DNA of 64,000 nucleotides from the NCBI GenBank assembly GCA_027037535.1, contig JALVZQ010000008.1, forward strand, positions 1 to 64,000, given 5' to 3'. The translations under genes and the position numbers were made by a program. The DNA comes from Acidilobaceae archaeon. GTDB lineage: Archaea > Thermoproteota > Thermoprotei_A > Sulfolobales > Acidilobaceae. How positions within the stretch are numbered: position 1 is the first letter of the stretch; every line of letters begins with the position of its first letter. Shown here in pieces: positions 6,451-16,325 of the stretch. Below the pieces are notes generated by a model. It was not told the DNA's origin and did not search any database. It saw only the letters and a program-made list of their open reading frames with translations.

Positions 6451-7600
6451 TCAACCACGATATTTAATGACAACCCACGAGTACGCAGAAAACAACAATG
6501 TAGAACCATCATCACCCAACAACACCAACAACGGCAAACCCAGTAACCCCCAATAAACCAGATAACAATTACTGCAACCTTCACAACACAAGCAATGAAG
6601 AATCCACAACTCAAACCCTCAAAATATCGCTGCGAAACCCTGAATAGGAGCTCAAGTTAAGAAACACCACCGTTAATACCCGGGTATCTACCACCCGATC
6701 GCCGCTCAAAACTATCCCGCTACAACACCTACATCCGACTAACTAATAGCGGGGGTATCATTAATCCCGTCACCGATAAATACAACCCTCCTACCCATAA
6801 CTCTTAGCCTGTCGATGAAACCAGCCTCTTCATCTGGCCTCATATCCCAATAATACTCATCTCTACCGAGAATTCTAGCAATCTTCTCAACATTCTCGCG
6901 CTTATCCCCACAGGCCAGTATAACGTTTTTACCAAGACCCCCTAAGAAATCTTACGAGATCATCTACTCCATCATAGGACTCTTCATCGAAACAGAACAC
7001 TGCCTCGCCATAGCAATAGGCTACCAGTATCTCCTTCGCCTCGCAGACCTCGACTGGCCCAGTACATAGTTCTTATCCCATTATACACACAGTCATGGCC
7101 TTCCCCACGATCTCATAGATCACTACCCGAAATACCCATTCAAGCCCGCGGACAACAGCTTGTGCCACTGAATGCAGGCTCTGTCCCAGTTCCATTGGAG
7201 ACTTTATAGATCGAGAACTGCCTTTAACCTTGTAAGTGTACCGGTCTTATCCAGCACGATGATACCACTCTCTTTGAATGCTTCGAGGATAACGGGGTCT
7301 TGTACTAGTACTCGTCTAGAGGCCAGTCTTCTCACTGCTAGTACCGTTAATTAAGCCCGAAGCTATTATGAATGCGGAAGGGCATCCTGCAAGTAGAACA
7401 GCAAGGGGCTCTTATAGGATCGGCCGGAACTGCTAGAACTAATATGTTGGAGGATCGATGCTATCAGGTATGAGGACCTTTCTAATGGTCTCTGTGTCTT
7501 GCTCTTGTTCTCGAGAGATTCCTCTGCTAGATCTACTGTTTCTTTATGTATAAGTCCTTGTGGTTCTCGACGACATCGATTTTGGTGGATCTCCTCGCTA
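6451..7600 (-). pseudogene. decayed heavy-metal (P1B-type) P-type ATPase
   Basis: Pieces of a P1B ATPase lie in order on the minus strand, split by frameshifts and stops. They are: LENKSKTQRPLERSSYLIAS (around 7490-7550); the metal-site motif GCPSAFIIASG (about 7350-7390, replacing CPC/CPx); the phosphorylation site DKTGTLT (near 7250) followed soon by a stop; an N-domain-like SVAQAVV...EIVGKAM; the hinge GDGINDTPAIS (about 6740-6775) running into a stop; then SDVGVVAG in continuation; and a C-terminal membrane part GLPLLVLLGDDGSTLL ending at 6451. The actuator domain and N-terminal metal-binding region are missing. The gene is clearly non-functional. This accounts for the stretch between the TusA-like gene and 7700. 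Confidence 0.88.
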
Positions 7601-7699
7601 CAATATAGTGGTATAAAGGAAGCAGGAAATACTCACAAATTGTGGATAATCCTATATCAAGCCCGGTTACAAGCATAGAATACTATATGGTGCAACAAG

Positions 7700-8029
7700 A
7701 TGGGTACGGAATTAGCTATACTATTAGGAATAATTATACTCCCACCACTAGCAACCTTCCTCAACGTGATAGGACTACTCATAGGAGGATTCATCGTGGG
7801 AGTGGTAGCAGGTAAAGGACCAGGAAACGGTGCGAAGGCTGCTTTTCTCTCGGGGCTAATAACCGGTCTACTTATGGCGGTCGCTCTAGTAATCTTTGGA
7901 CCGATGTTTGGTCCACACGGGGCTGTCCTAGGACTATTCGCCGGATGGCTCTCCGTCTTCGCAGGTATTGTAATGGGGGCAATCGCTGCGGTCGGAGGCG
8001 CCCTAGGAGGACTAATCGCCGGAAAATAA
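7700..8029 (+). CDS. small Gly/Ala-rich membrane protein (DUF5518-like)
   Basis: This 109-residue protein consists almost wholly of hydrophobic segments: about residues 5-22, 24-38, 48-68 and 74-108. Small residues are frequent (GGFIVGVVAGKGPG, GAIAAVGGALGGLIAGK). This resembles the archaeal DUF5518-type membrane proteins of unknown function. ATG 7700 follows a TATA-like TACTATATGG by about 15 bases, a little close for a leaderless start. No conserved catalytic residues are seen. It stands alone between a pseudogene and a nitroreductase gene. Confidence 0.7.
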   Translation: MGTELAILLGIIILPPLATFLNVIGLLIGGFIVGVVAGKGPGNGAKAAFLSGLITGLLMAVALVIFGPMFGPHGAVLGLFAGWLSVFAGIVMGAIAAVGGALGGLIAGK

Positions 8030-8116
8030 CCAAAGAAGAACAATCCTTCACACATACCCATACTTTACAATAATAATCCGTCTAACTTCAAACAAAACTA
8101 CCCGGTGTAAAAAGCA

Positions 8117-8839
8117 GTGAACAAGTGTATAGAGACAATAGAAAACCATGTTAGTATAAGAAAATATAAGCCAGACCCCATACCGAAGGAACATCTCCAA
8201 CTAATAATGCGTGCTGCTCAACGCGCTCCCACTGACGCCGCATTACACCTGTGGACAGCAATACGAGTCACGGACAGAGAGGCTAGGAAGAAGATAGCCG
8301 AGGCAATACGCCAACCCCACGTCTATGAAGCCGCGGAATTCTTCGTATTCATCGCAGATCTCCATAGACTAAGAAAACTACTACAATATCGTGGAGAAGA
8401 TCTAGGAAAAGTCGACTTCTCTCTACTATTATTCTCTGCCATTGACGCAGGCCTCGCAGCAGAGAACATGGCTATCGCAGCTGAGAGTCTCGGATACGGG
8501 ATTTGCTTTATAGGAGCGATAATGAATGCTCCAGAACTAATAATTGAACTTCTAGGACTACCTGAGAAGACTTTCCCGCTATTCGGCCTAGTCATAGGCG
8601 TCCCCGATGAGAAACCGGGTAAAAGGCCCAGGATACCGTTAGAGTACCTAGTGCATGAGAACCACTACCGAGACTACGACAACAATGATCTTCAAAGGAT
8701 ATACGAGGCGATGAACCCGATAACCAGGAGGGGAGACTACCTAAGGCTCATCAAGAGGTATGCGGGGCCAGGTGGATACTTTGAGATGAGGAACGAACTA
8801 ATACGAGAGCTAGCTAGAAAGATGGGGTTCAATGTCTAA
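8117..8839 (+). CDS. nitroreductase-family FMN oxidoreductase
   Basis: This 240-residue protein has the nitroreductase fold. An N-terminal SIRKYKPDPIP binds the FMN phosphate, RAPTDAALHLWTAI is the flavin-contact helix, and AAENMAIAAESLGYGICFIGAI and GLPEKTFPLFGLVIGVPDE form the second half of the fold. This matches the NfsA/FRP group, which reduces nitro-aromatics, quinones or flavins with NAD(P)H; the true substrate is not visible. The start is GTG 8117. The C-terminal 60 residues, rich in Tyr, Asp and Arg, are typical of NfsA-type excursions. It precedes the ABCE1 gene by 104 bases and is probably a separate unit. Confidence 0.87.
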   Translation: MNKCIETIENHVSIRKYKPDPIPKEHLQLIMRAAQRAPTDAALHLWTAIRVTDREARKKIAEAIRQPHVYEAAEFFVFIADLHRLRKLLQYRGEDLGKVDFSLLLFSAIDAGLAAENMAIAAESLGYGICFIGAIMNAPELIIELLGLPEKTFPLFGLVIGVPDEKPGKRPRIPLEYLVHENHYRDYDNNDLQRIYEAMNPITRRGDYLRLIKRYAGPGGYFEMRNELIRELARKMGFNV

Positions 8840-8943
8840 TGTCCCTTGAACTATATGAAAGGTCGCAATCCTACTACTAGTCGCGTCTAATACGCTATTT
8901 TTATTGTTCTCAACAGAGTCAATCATTTCTATCGGGGAAGATA

Positions 8944-10770
8944 ATGAAGGGAAAAGTAAGACTAGCAGTAATAGACTATGAATCCTGCAAACCAAAGAAA
9001 TGCAGCTATGAGTGTATAAACGTATGTCCAGTTAATAGAACGCTTAAAGGAAAAGCGATAGAGGCGGATAAAGCAGTTAGAGGCAAGCCGGTCATATATG
9101 AGGATGCGTGTATAGGTTGTGGCTTATGTGTGAAGGCTTGTCCCTTTGATGCTATATTCATTGTGAATCTGCCCAGTGAGCTCGAGGAGTCAGCCGTTCA
9201 CAGATATGGGAGGAATGGGTTCAAGCTGTATAAGCTCCCTATCCCGAGGGAGGGCTCCATAGTCGGTTTACTCGGTAAGAATGGTACTGGTAAGACGACG
9301 GCGATAAGGATCCTTCTCGGAGAGCTAAAGCCGAATCTCGGCGATCCTGACGCTGACCCCGACTGGGACGAGATAATTCGTCGGTTCAGGGGAAGCGAGC
9401 TACAAGTCTACTTCCAGAAGCTGGCGGATGGCAAGCTACGGACTGCTCATAAAATCCAGTACGTCGACCTCGTACCTAGGCATGTTAAGGGAACAGTAGG
9501 CCAATTACTGACCAAAGCGGACGAGCGGGGAGTGGCGAAAGAACTTGCCAAGGAACTAGGCCTTGACAAGGTCTGGGACCGTGATATAAGGAAGCTTAGC
9601 GGTGGAGAACTCCAGAAGCTCCTAGTAGCCGCTGTAATATCAAAGGACGCCGACGTCTACGTATTCGACGAGCCCAGCGGATACCTAGATGTTAGGGAGA
9701 GAATACGTGTAGCCAAGATGATAAACGAGCTAGCCAAGCCTGGCAAGCACGTATTAGTGATAGAACACGACCTAGCCGTACTAGACTATGTAAGCGAAAC
9801 ACTCCACATACTATACGGCGAGCCAGGAGCATACGGTATAGTAAGCCAGCCCTACGGTGTACGAGTAGGCATAAACAATTTCCTAGAGGGATACCTGCCA
9901 GCCGAGAACATAAGGTTGAGGAAGGAGCCGATAAAGTTCAAGAAGATAACCGAGGCTGAGCAAGCCGGTAAGGAGGGAACTGGGGGGAGGAAGAAGTTCC
10001 TTGAGTGGACTGATCTCAAGGTTAAGAGAGGAGAATTCGAGCTAAGGGTAGAGGCAGGAGAAATCTGGAGCGGAGAAGTGATAGGTATCGTGGGACCTAA
10101 CGGTATAGGAAAAACGACGTTCGTCCTCACACTAGCAAAGAAGATCGAGCCAGTCGACGGAATGGTTCTAGAATTCGAGGAACTATCCGTGAGCTACAAG
10201 CCACAGCATGTGGGCCCAGAAATGTTCCCAGAGGACGTCACAGTACGAGAGCTCCTGCGCGAGGCAAATCCAGAGTCTATTATCCCCGGTAGCTGGCTAT
10301 ACCTCGAGCTAGTCAAGAAGCTGAGACTTGACAAGTTCTACGATCGTGAGCCACGCAGACTTAGCGGAGGAGAGATGCAGAAGCTAGCAGTAGCACTAGC
10401 ACTTGCCAGAGAAGCAGATATCTATCTACTAGATGAGCCCAGCGCCTACCTAGATGTCGAGGAAAGGCTGAGCGTTGCAAGAATAATAAGAAGACTAACA
10501 GAGACAAGGCAAGCAGCAGCATTCGTCGTGGAGCACGATCTACTATTTATAGACTACATAAGCGATAAGCTCGTGCCCATACTGGGAGAGCCAGGTTACA
10601 AGGGCAACGCATATAGGCCAGAGAATCTCCGAAAGGCCATGAACATGTTCTTAAAAGAGCTCGGCGTAACCTTTAGGCGGGATCCACAGACTGGGAGACC
10701 CAGAGTAAACAAGCCTGGAAGCTATCTGGACAGGATGCAGAAGGCTAAGGGAGAATACTATTTTGGCTGA
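8944..10770 (+). CDS. ribosome-recycling ATPase ABCE1/Rli1
   Basis: This 608-residue protein has the full ABCE1 architecture. Two [4Fe-4S] ferredoxin motifs occupy residues 1-80 (CKPKKCSYECINVCP and CIGCGLCVKACP). The first ABC domain follows, with Walker A GKNGTGKTT, signature LSGGELQK and Walker B VYVFDEPSGYLD, then a hinge, then the second ABC domain with GPNGIGKTT, LSGGEMQK and IYLLDEPSAYLD. ABCE1 splits terminated ribosomes into subunits and joins initiation in archaea. Length and motif spacing are canonical. The 3' end overlaps a convergent phosphatase gene by 13 bases. Confidence 0.97.
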   Translation: MKGKVRLAVIDYESCKPKKCSYECINVCPVNRTLKGKAIEADKAVRGKPVIYEDACIGCGLCVKACPFDAIFIVNLPSELEESAVHRYGRNGFKLYKLPIPREGSIVGLLGKNGTGKTTAIRILLGELKPNLGDPDADPDWDEIIRRFRGSELQVYFQKLADGKLRTAHKIQYVDLVPRHVKGTVGQLLTKADERGVAKELAKELGLDKVWDRDIRKLSGGELQKLLVAAVISKDADVYVFDEPSGYLDVRERIRVAKMINELAKPGKHVLVIEHDLAVLDYVSETLHILYGEPGAYGIVSQPYGVRVGINNFLEGYLPAENIRLRKEPIKFKKITEAEQAGKEGTGGRKKFLEWTDLKVKRGEFELRVEAGEIWSGEVIGIVGPNGIGKTTFVLTLAKKIEPVDGMVLEFEELSVSYKPQHVGPEMFPEDVTVRELLREANPESIIPGSWLYLELVKKLRLDKFYDREPRRLSGGEMQKLAVALALAREADIYLLDEPSAYLDVEERLSVARIIRRLTETRQAAAFVVEHDLLFIDYISDKLVPILGEPGYKGNAYRPENLRKAMNMFLKELGVTFRRDPQTGRPRVNKPGSYLDRMQKAKGEYYFG

Positions 10771-11309
10771 TCAATAGCCTGGGCTAGAAACTCTTCGAAA
10801 TCTGTTATACTCTCCAGGATCTCCTTGGCTTTTTTCTCACCATGTTTTCTGACAAGTCTTTCTAGACCAAGTAGAAACATGTATTGCTCATAGCTACCCA
10901 CTGGGCCGCATCCCCTCGCCATATAAAACTTGGAGAGGGCAGATGAGGCACCGAAGCCTGATAGGATTAGATATGCCGATACTACTATACCGGTTCTGTC
11001 ACATCCGTTTTTGCAATGGACGTATACTTTTTTACATGACTCCAGGCTCGTATAGAGATCTATCACTGCATCGATTAGCTGTCTGAACGGCTGGATAGTT
11101 CCCGGCTCAATAGGATAGCATGACTCATCGATCACTCCCGTGTTATTTGCTCTGCAGTCTGGATCTAGGCAAATAATCTTGTCGACTTGAGGAGGATCAA
11201 TGCAGCCTGCCCCCGCGTAAAGTTTGTCAACTATCCTAGAATAACTCAAAGGCCCTCTCACCCATCTCCCCAGAACTACGCTAGGATAAGCATTATTATT
11301 GTATATCAA
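10758..11309 (-). CDS. protein tyrosine / dual-specificity phosphatase
   Basis: This 183-residue protein contains the cysteine phosphatase signature C-x5-R in VHCKNGCDRTGIVVSAYL. The general-acid region lies earlier in the chain. Such enzymes remove phosphate from Tyr/Ser/Thr in proteins. An extra Cys sits inside the P-loop (HCKNGCDR) and could form a regulatory disulfide with the nucleophile; this is inference. Four further Cys occur around residues 35-65. It is convergent with ABCE1 and divergent from the MscS gene. Confidence 0.85.
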   Translation of the reverse strand: MIYNNNAYPSVVLGRWVRGPLSYSRIVDKLYAGAGCIDPPQVDKIICLDPDCRANNTGVIDESCYPIEPGTIQPFRQLIDAVIDLYTSLESCKKVYVHCKNGCDRTGIVVSAYLILSGFGASSALSKFYMARGCGPVGSYEQYMFLLGLERLVRKHGEKKAKEILESITDFEEFLAQAIDQPK

Positions 11310-11354
11310 TAATATAATGAGCTAACATGTATATTTATCTGGAGGTGAATAATA

Positions 11355-12188
11355 ATGGCTCTAGGAGACATTTTGTCCAATACTATACCGGGTACCTCTA
11401 TCACCGTAGGAGGCCTAATATGGGCTCTAATAGTCCTAATAGTAGGCTATATCGTTGTCGTATCGTTCCTAGCAATCTTTAAACGTAGCCTTTCAAAAAT
11501 AGGCCTTCCTCCGCTCGTAGCAGGAGTTCTCACAAGACTAGTCTCCGTAATACTCTACTTAGCCCTCGTGCTCGCAGCCGCATCAGCAGCAGGATTCAAT
11601 ACCGGGAGCGTAGTACTAGGTCTAAGCGCCGTTATCGGTTTAATCCTTGGCTTCGGTCTTCAAGACACTATTAATAATCTCGCTGCCGGTGTGTGGATAG
11701 CTGTAACGCGTCCCTTCGATAAGGGAGACCTAGTCGAGGTCGGCGGATATCTGGGCACCATAAAAGACGTCGGGATTCTCTCCACAATAATAATTAGGCC
11801 CAATAATGAAGTCGTGTTGCTCCCTAACAAGAGCGTCTGGGGATCCCCTATAGTGAACTATACTCGGAACCCGACGAGGAGAATCACTCTAGACGTGGGA
11901 GTCGCATATGGAACTGACCTAGACAAAGCAGTTAAGATAGCACTAGAAGCTGTAAAGAATGTAGACGGGGTACTAGAGGATCCAGCACCCCAAGTAGTCA
12001 TCACCGAGCTCGCCGACTCATCAGTGAATCTCCAGGTACGGGTATGGGTAAAGAAAGAAGACTATGGCCGAGTAAAGCCGGAAATCATTAAAGCAATATA
12101 CAATGCGTTCAATGAGGCTGGAATAGAGATACCGTATCCACAGCTAGATGTCCATATAAGAGACATGCCCGACAAGCAGAACCAATAA
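11355..12188 (+). CDS. MscS-family mechanosensitive channel
   Basis: This 277-residue protein has three N-terminal membrane helices (about residues 18-40, 55-78 and 83-105). The third continues into the pore helix GLSAVIGLILGFGLQDTINNLAAG, rich in Gly/Ala as in MscS TM3. A beta domain follows (DKGDLVEVGGYLGTIKDVG, PNNEVVLLPNKSV) and then the C-terminal alpha/beta vestibule. Such channels open under membrane tension to release osmolytes. A strong Shine-Dalgarno GGAGGTGA precedes ATG 11355. Length is typical of MscS-type channels. Confidence 0.95.
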   Translation: MALGDILSNTIPGTSITVGGLIWALIVLIVGYIVVVSFLAIFKRSLSKIGLPPLVAGVLTRLVSVILYLALVLAAASAAGFNTGSVVLGLSAVIGLILGFGLQDTINNLAAGVWIAVTRPFDKGDLVEVGGYLGTIKDVGILSTIIIRPNNEVVLLPNKSVWGSPIVNYTRNPTRRITLDVGVAYGTDLDKAVKIALEAVKNVDGVLEDPAPQVVITELADSSVNLQVRVWVKKEDYGRVKPEIIKAIYNAFNEAGIEIPYPQLDVHIRDMPDKQNQ

Positions 12189-12397
12189 GGCAAGGTCCTT
12201 CAATATAGAAGCGTGGGTGTCGGGTGAGACAGGTCTCTTCATCCCCCTCTAAGGGGGTTGGACCCGTGGAGTCTTCATCCACCAATTATACTATTTTCAC
12301 TGCCCCTAAAGGGCTATATTCTCTCAAATAGCCCAGCCGTATCCGGAGAGAAATATAAAATATTGAGTAGTATGGAATTCTTGACAACCATTCTAAA
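12189..12397. other. intergenic stretch with several inverted repeats
   Basis: No ORF is convincing between the mscS-like gene and the convergent transporter ATPase gene. The stretch holds hairpin-forming sequences: CCCCCTCTAAGGGGG (about 12243-12257), GTGG...CCAC around 12266-12282, and GGGCTA...TAGCCC (about 12310-12333). It also holds TCTTCATCC twice (12236-12244 and 12272-12280). It may be a 3' UTR with terminators for both genes or a small structured RNA. C/D-box motifs were not found. Confidence 0.35.
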
Positions 12398-13375
12398 TTA
12401 TAGGTTTTCATTTATTGGATAATGGCATGCGACTTTGTGGCCTGGGGCAATTTCTTTCAGATCTGGTTCTTTCTCCTTGCACGTTTGTTTAGCTATAGGA
12501 CACCTTGGATGATATCTGCACCCGGGCGGTACATTTGTAGGATCTGCTATGTCTCCTATTATTGGGAACCTTTTCCTTATCTTTCGCTTTATGCTTGGAA
12601 CGCTTGTTATTAGTGCTCTGGTATAGGGGTGCCTTGGATTGCTTAATACCTCGTCGGCTGGTCCCTCCTCAACTATTTTTCCCACATACATTACAGCGAT
12701 CTTATCGCTGATTAGCTTCGCGACTGCTAGGTCGTGTGTAATGAATATGATCGCTGTATTCATTTCCCTTCGTAGCTGGTCTAGTAGTTCAAGTATGCTC
12801 GCCCTCATACTCACATCCACCATTGAGACAGCCTCATCCGCGACAACTAGCTCTGGTTCTAATGCTATTGCACGAGCTATGACTGCTCTCTGTCTTTGTC
12901 CCCCGCTCAGCTGGCTTGGGAGCCGCTCATAGAAGTCCCTTGCCGGTGTTAGTCCGACTCTTTCGAGAAGCTCGAGAGCCTTTTTCTGGGCCCTCTCCCA
13001 ATCCATTATCCCGTGGACTACTAGTGGCTCCGCTATTGCTCGCCCAATCTTCATCCTGGGGTTGAGGCTAGCATAGGGATCCTGGAATATCATCTGGAAT
13101 CTTTTTCTAAGAGGCCTAAGCTGTTTCTCCGGTATATAGGTGATATCGATTCCGTCGAAGACTATCTTTCCTGATGTCGGCGTGTAGAGACGGGTCACTA
13201 GTCTACCGACCGTTGTTTTACCACTGCCGGACTCTCCTACCAGGGATAGTATCTCTCCTCGTCGAAGACTGAAGCTTACTCCGTCTACCGCTTTGAGTAT
13301 CTTTTTCTCTCCTTTCCGCTTGACCTCGAAGTACTTTTTGAGATCCTTAACCTCTAACAGTACTTTTTCCGGCAT
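12398..13375 (-). CDS. oligopeptide/dipeptide ABC transporter ATPase (OppF/DppF-like)
   Basis: This 325-residue ATPase has Walker [11 protein letters not shown]-loop [11 protein letters not shown], signature LSGGQRQR, Walker [13 protein letters not shown] and the H-loop THD. The C-terminal oligopeptide-transporter domain carries four Cys (GCRYHPRCP...C...C), the pattern linked to an Fe-S cluster in Dpp/Opp ATPases. DEAVSMVD replaces the usual DEPTSALD but keeps the catalytic Glu. It is the last gene of the minus-strand peptide-uptake cluster, 18 bases after OppD, and would energise the permeases from the cytosolic side. Confidence 0.93.
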   Translation of the reverse strand: MPEKVLLEVKDLKKYFEVKRKGEKKILKAVDGVSFSLRRGEILSLVGESGSGKTTVGRLVTRLYTPTSGKIVFDGIDITYIPEKQLRPLRKRFQMIFQDPYASLNPRMKIGRAIAEPLVVHGIMDWERAQKKALELLERVGLTPARDFYERLPSQLSGGQRQRAVIARAIALEPELVVADEAVSMVDVSMRASILELLDQLRREMNTAIIFITHDLAVAKLISDKIAVMYVGKIVEEGPADEVLSNPRHPYTRALITSVPSIKRKIRKRFPIIGDIADPTNVPPGCRYHPRCPIAKQTCKEKEPDLKEIAPGHKVACHYPINENL

Positions 13376-13393
13376 GACTCGTCACCACCCTTC

Positions 13394-14353
13394 TCACTTG
13401 TAGAGATGACAAGCCACACGTCTCTTGTTCAACCTTGTATAGGCTGGGAAACTCTCTCTGCAGACCTTCATTGCTTTGGGGCATCGTGGGTGGAAAGGAC
13501 AGCCTGGTGGCGGGTTCCGTAGGTCTGGCGGGTTTCCTGGTATAGACTTGATCTCCTTCTCTCCCCATAGGTCTGGAGTGCTCTCGAGTAATCCCTCGGT
13601 GTAAGGATGCTTGGGATCGTTTACTATCTCGTCTACTGGCCCATCCTCTACTATCCTGCCCGCATACATTACTACTATTCGCGTACTCCTCTCCGCGGCG
13701 AGTGCTATATCGTGGGTTATGAGGATTATTGTCATATTGTATTTTCTCTTGAGCTCCTCTAGTAGATCCATGATTTTTGCTTGTACCACTACGTCTAGGG
13801 CGGTTGTCGGCTCGTCTGCTATGAGTATTTTTGGCTGGAGGGCTACTGCTGCAGCTATCAGGACTCTCTGTCTTTGTCCCCCGCTCAGCTGGTGTGGATA
13901 ACTGTTGATCCTGTTCTCCGGTATTCCTACCTCTTTGAGTGCTTTCTTTGCCCTCTCTAGGGCTTCTTCTTTATCCGAGACTATTCCGTGTTCTAGTAAT
14001 GCTTCTGCTATCTGGTCACCTATCCTGCGTAGGGGGTCAAGGCTTGTCATGGGGTCTTGGAATATCATCCCTATTTCGGGGCCTCTTATTCTGCGTAGTT
14101 CTTTCTCCGATAACTTAGCTAGATCCGTGTCCTTGTAAATGATGCTTCCACTGACTATTCGGCCTGGGGGAGGTATGAGCCTCATTATACCGTATACTAG
14201 GGTGCTCTTGCCTGAGCCTGATTCTCCTACTATGGATACCCATTCTCCTGGCTCGATTTCTAGTGAGGCGTCTACTACTGCTTTTACCGGGCCGGACAGA
14301 GTATAGTATACTATGTTTAGATCCTTTATCCTGAGTAGGCTCATCCCGTTCAC
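13394..14353 (-). CDS. oligopeptide/dipeptide ABC transporter ATPase (OppD/DppD-like)
   Basis: This 319-residue ATPase has Walker [11 protein letters not shown]-loop [11 protein letters not shown], signature LSGGQRQR, Walker [13 protein letters not shown] and H-loop THD. The C-terminal Cys-containing domain ([15 protein letters not shown]) is shared with OppF. OppD and OppF form the heterodimeric motor of peptide importers. The start overlaps the end of the upstream permease gene by four bases (ATG inside), showing translational coupling in the operon. Confidence 0.94.
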   Translation of the reverse strand: MNGMSLLRIKDLNIVYYTLSGPVKAVVDASLEIEPGEWVSIVGESGSGKSTLVYGIMRLIPPPGRIVSGSIIYKDTDLAKLSEKELRRIRGPEIGMIFQDPMTSLDPLRRIGDQIAEALLEHGIVSDKEEALERAKKALKEVGIPENRINSYPHQLSGGQRQRVLIAAAVALQPKILIADEPTTALDVVVQAKIMDLLEELKRKYNMTIILITHDIALAAERSTRIVVMYAGRIVEDGPVDEIVNDPKHPYTEGLLESTPDLWGEKEIKSIPGNPPDLRNPPPGCPFHPRCPKAMKVCRESFPAYTRLNKRRVACHLYK

Positions 14354-15219
14354 CTCTCAGTTCTGATCTCGAGTTTTTCGGCTAGTCCTTCTCCTAGCAG
14401 TGCGAAGCCTAGTGCTAGTAGTGTAATCATTAGTCCTGGGAAGAATATCATCCACCATGCTCCGGCTAGGAAGTAGGATTTACCCATGTACAAGTCTAGT
14501 CCCCAGTCTGGCTGTGGGAATGATACTGTGAGACCAAAGAATGATAGTCCTGCCTCCGTTAGTATAGCGTCGGTTGATCCAAGACCGAAGACTACTAGCA
14601 CGGTGGGCGCCACGTTTGGTAGTATGTGGTTAACTAGGATAACGCGGTCTGGTAATCCTAGGCTTCTTGCCGCCTCTACGAAGAGGCTCTGTTTGAGCTT
14701 GAGGACGCTTCCCCTTACCATCCTAAAGTACGTTGGCACATATACCACTGAGAGGCTTATCGCGGCGTTCTTAGGGCTTGCTCCTAGAACGCTTGCCACT
14801 GCTATTGCTAGGATTATTCCTGGGAAGGCGTAGATGCTGTCCATTATCATTGAGAGTACCCTGTCTAGTTTGCCCCCATAGTATCCGGATATGAGGCCTA
14901 GTGGTATTCCTATGCTCATGCTTATGACTGCTGCAAGTATGACGACGTAGAGGATTACTCGTCCTCCGTAGAGGATCCTGCTGAAGACATCGTATCCTAG
15001 ATTAGTGGTTCCCATGAGATGCTCTCTGCTTGGTGGTAGTGGTATTCCTTGGTATTCTTCGGGTACGCTTGGAGCATCTGGTGGATAGGGGGCTATGTAG
15101 GGTGCTAGCAGGGATAGTATTGTTATTGTTAGGATTATAGTTAGACCTGTTAGTATCATTGCCTTACCAGGATATCTGCCCCGTAGAAGTCCTCCGATAG
15201 TTTCTCCTATCGTCTTCAT
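14350..15219 (-). CDS. peptide ABC transporter permease (OppC/DppC-like)
   Basis: This 289-residue membrane protein has an N-terminal hydrophobic helix (ILTGLTIILTITILSLLAPY), the OppC N-terminal signature HLMGTTNLGYDVFSRILYGGR, and five further membrane spans. The EAA loop that docks onto the ATPase is VEAARSLGLPDRVILVNHILPN. OppC pairs with OppB to form the pore for di- or oligopeptides. It lies 17 bases after the OppB gene and overlaps OppD, in a typical B-C-D-F order. Confidence 0.94.
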   Translation of the reverse strand: MKTIGETIGGLLRGRYPGKAMILTGLTIILTITILSLLAPYIAPYPPDAPSVPEEYQGIPLPPSREHLMGTTNLGYDVFSRILYGGRVILYVVILAAVISMSIGIPLGLISGYYGGKLDRVLSMIMDSIYAFPGIILAIAVASVLGASPKNAAISLSVVYVPTYFRMVRGSVLKLKQSLFVEAARSLGLPDRVILVNHILPNVAPTVLVVFGLGSTDAILTEAGLSFFGLTVSFPQPDWGLDLYMGKSYFLAGAWWMIFFPGLMITLLALGFALLGEGLAEKLEIRTER

Positions 15220-15236
15220 AACGTCCCCACCTTCTG

Positions 15237-16265
15237 CTAGTATCTTATTCTTGGATCTATGAGGGCGTAGATGACGTCGACTATTAGGCTTATTAGCCCT
15301 ACGAAGAACGCGAAGAATATCACTGCTCCCTGTATCGCTGTATAGTCTCTATACGTCACCTTCTCCAGCAGGTATGACCCCATTCCTGGCCAAGAGAACG
15401 TTGTCTCGGTAAGTACTGCTCCTCCTAGAAGTATAGCGAACTGGAGGCCCATCATGGTAACAATAGGTATGAACGCGTTCTTCAACGCGTGTCGGAGAAC
15501 CTTGGTGTCTCGTATTCCTCTGGCCTTGTATGCTCTTATGAAGTCGCTAGCCAACACTTCGGAAAGATTGGTCCTTACTAGCCTAGTGTATGCACCGCTA
15601 AGCACTATGCCTAGAGTCAGGCTTGGTAGTATTAGGTGTTTTACTGCATCGATGAAAGCGGGCAGATTCCCTGTAAGTATAGCGTCCAAAGTATATATTC
15701 CTGTAATCGTATCGAGCTGTATTCTCGCACTCAACCTACCGCTAGTGGGTAGCCAGCCTAGCCATAGACCGAAAACGAGCTGTAGCATCATGCCCAGCCA
15801 TGGAATGAATAGTGTATAGGCCACTATGCTGAATACCCTCATGGATGTATCTATCTTAGTTCCCCGCTTTACAGCTGCAAGAGTCCCTGTCACCAGGCCT
15901 AGGAGAACGCTTATCGTGAACCCCCATATGGTAAGCTCTAAAGTAGCCGGGAACCGTGCTTTTAGATCCTCCCATATGGGGCGGCCTCGGATAACTAGGC
16001 TTTCTCCAAAATCCCCATGAAGTATATTCCAGAGATACTCAAAGTACTGGACGTAGAGCGGCTTGTTTAACCCGAGCCTCTCGGCTAGCTGTTGTTTTAG
16101 TTCCTCGGGGATATAACGGGTTCCGAGAGCGGCTTCGATGGGGTTACCAGGTATAACTCTGAGCACAATGAAGACTAGGGTGTAGAGTATTAGTATAGTT
16201 GGGATTATCAATAGTGCCCTTGTGAGAATATATCTTGCAAGCGGGCTAAGCCTCGGTTTTCCCAC
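15237..16265 (-). CDS. peptide ABC transporter permease (OppB/DppB-like)
   Basis: This 342-residue permease has the OppB N-terminus (YILTRALLIIPTILILYTLVF then RVIPGNPIEAALG) and six membrane spans. The EAA loop is SDFIRAYKARGIRDTKVLRHALKNAF, and the protein ends in VIYALIDPRIRY as is usual for the family. The start is GTG 16265. A TATA-like element about 50-60 bases upstream suggests the B-C-D-F genes have their own promoter, separate from the binding-protein gene. Confidence 0.94.
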   Translation of the reverse strand: MGKPRLSPLARYILTRALLIIPTILILYTLVFIVLRVIPGNPIEAALGTRYIPEELKQQLAERLGLNKPLYVQYFEYLWNILHGDFGESLVIRGRPIWEDLKARFPATLELTIWGFTISVLLGLVTGTLAAVKRGTKIDTSMRVFSIVAYTLFIPWLGMMLQLVFGLWLGWLPTSGRLSARIQLDTITGIYTLDAILTGNLPAFIDAVKHLILPSLTLGIVLSGAYTRLVRTNLSEVLASDFIRAYKARGIRDTKVLRHALKNAFIPIVTMMGLQFAILLGGAVLTETTFSWPGMGSYLLEKVTYRDYTAIQGAVIFFAFFVGLISLIVDVIYALIDPRIRY

Positions 16266-16311
16266 CTTGATTCCCTCTAGTATTCTATTGCCTGGGAAAA
16301 TAACGAGATCC

Positions 16312-16325
16312 TTTATATTATATAT
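16312..16325 (-). promoter_or_regulatory. TATA element for the OppB-C-D-F operon
   Basis: Read on the minus strand the site is ATATATAATATAAA, 47-60 bases before the GTG at 16265. It would give a leader of about 20-30 bases containing GAGGGAATCAAGG, a possible ribosome binding site. Position and composition support a promoter; no operator is recognisable. Confidence 0.5.

Noticed and set aside
6396-6614. A 72-codon Cys/Val-rich ORF.
   Set aside because: It lies within the C-terminal membrane part of the decayed P-type ATPase in a shifted frame.
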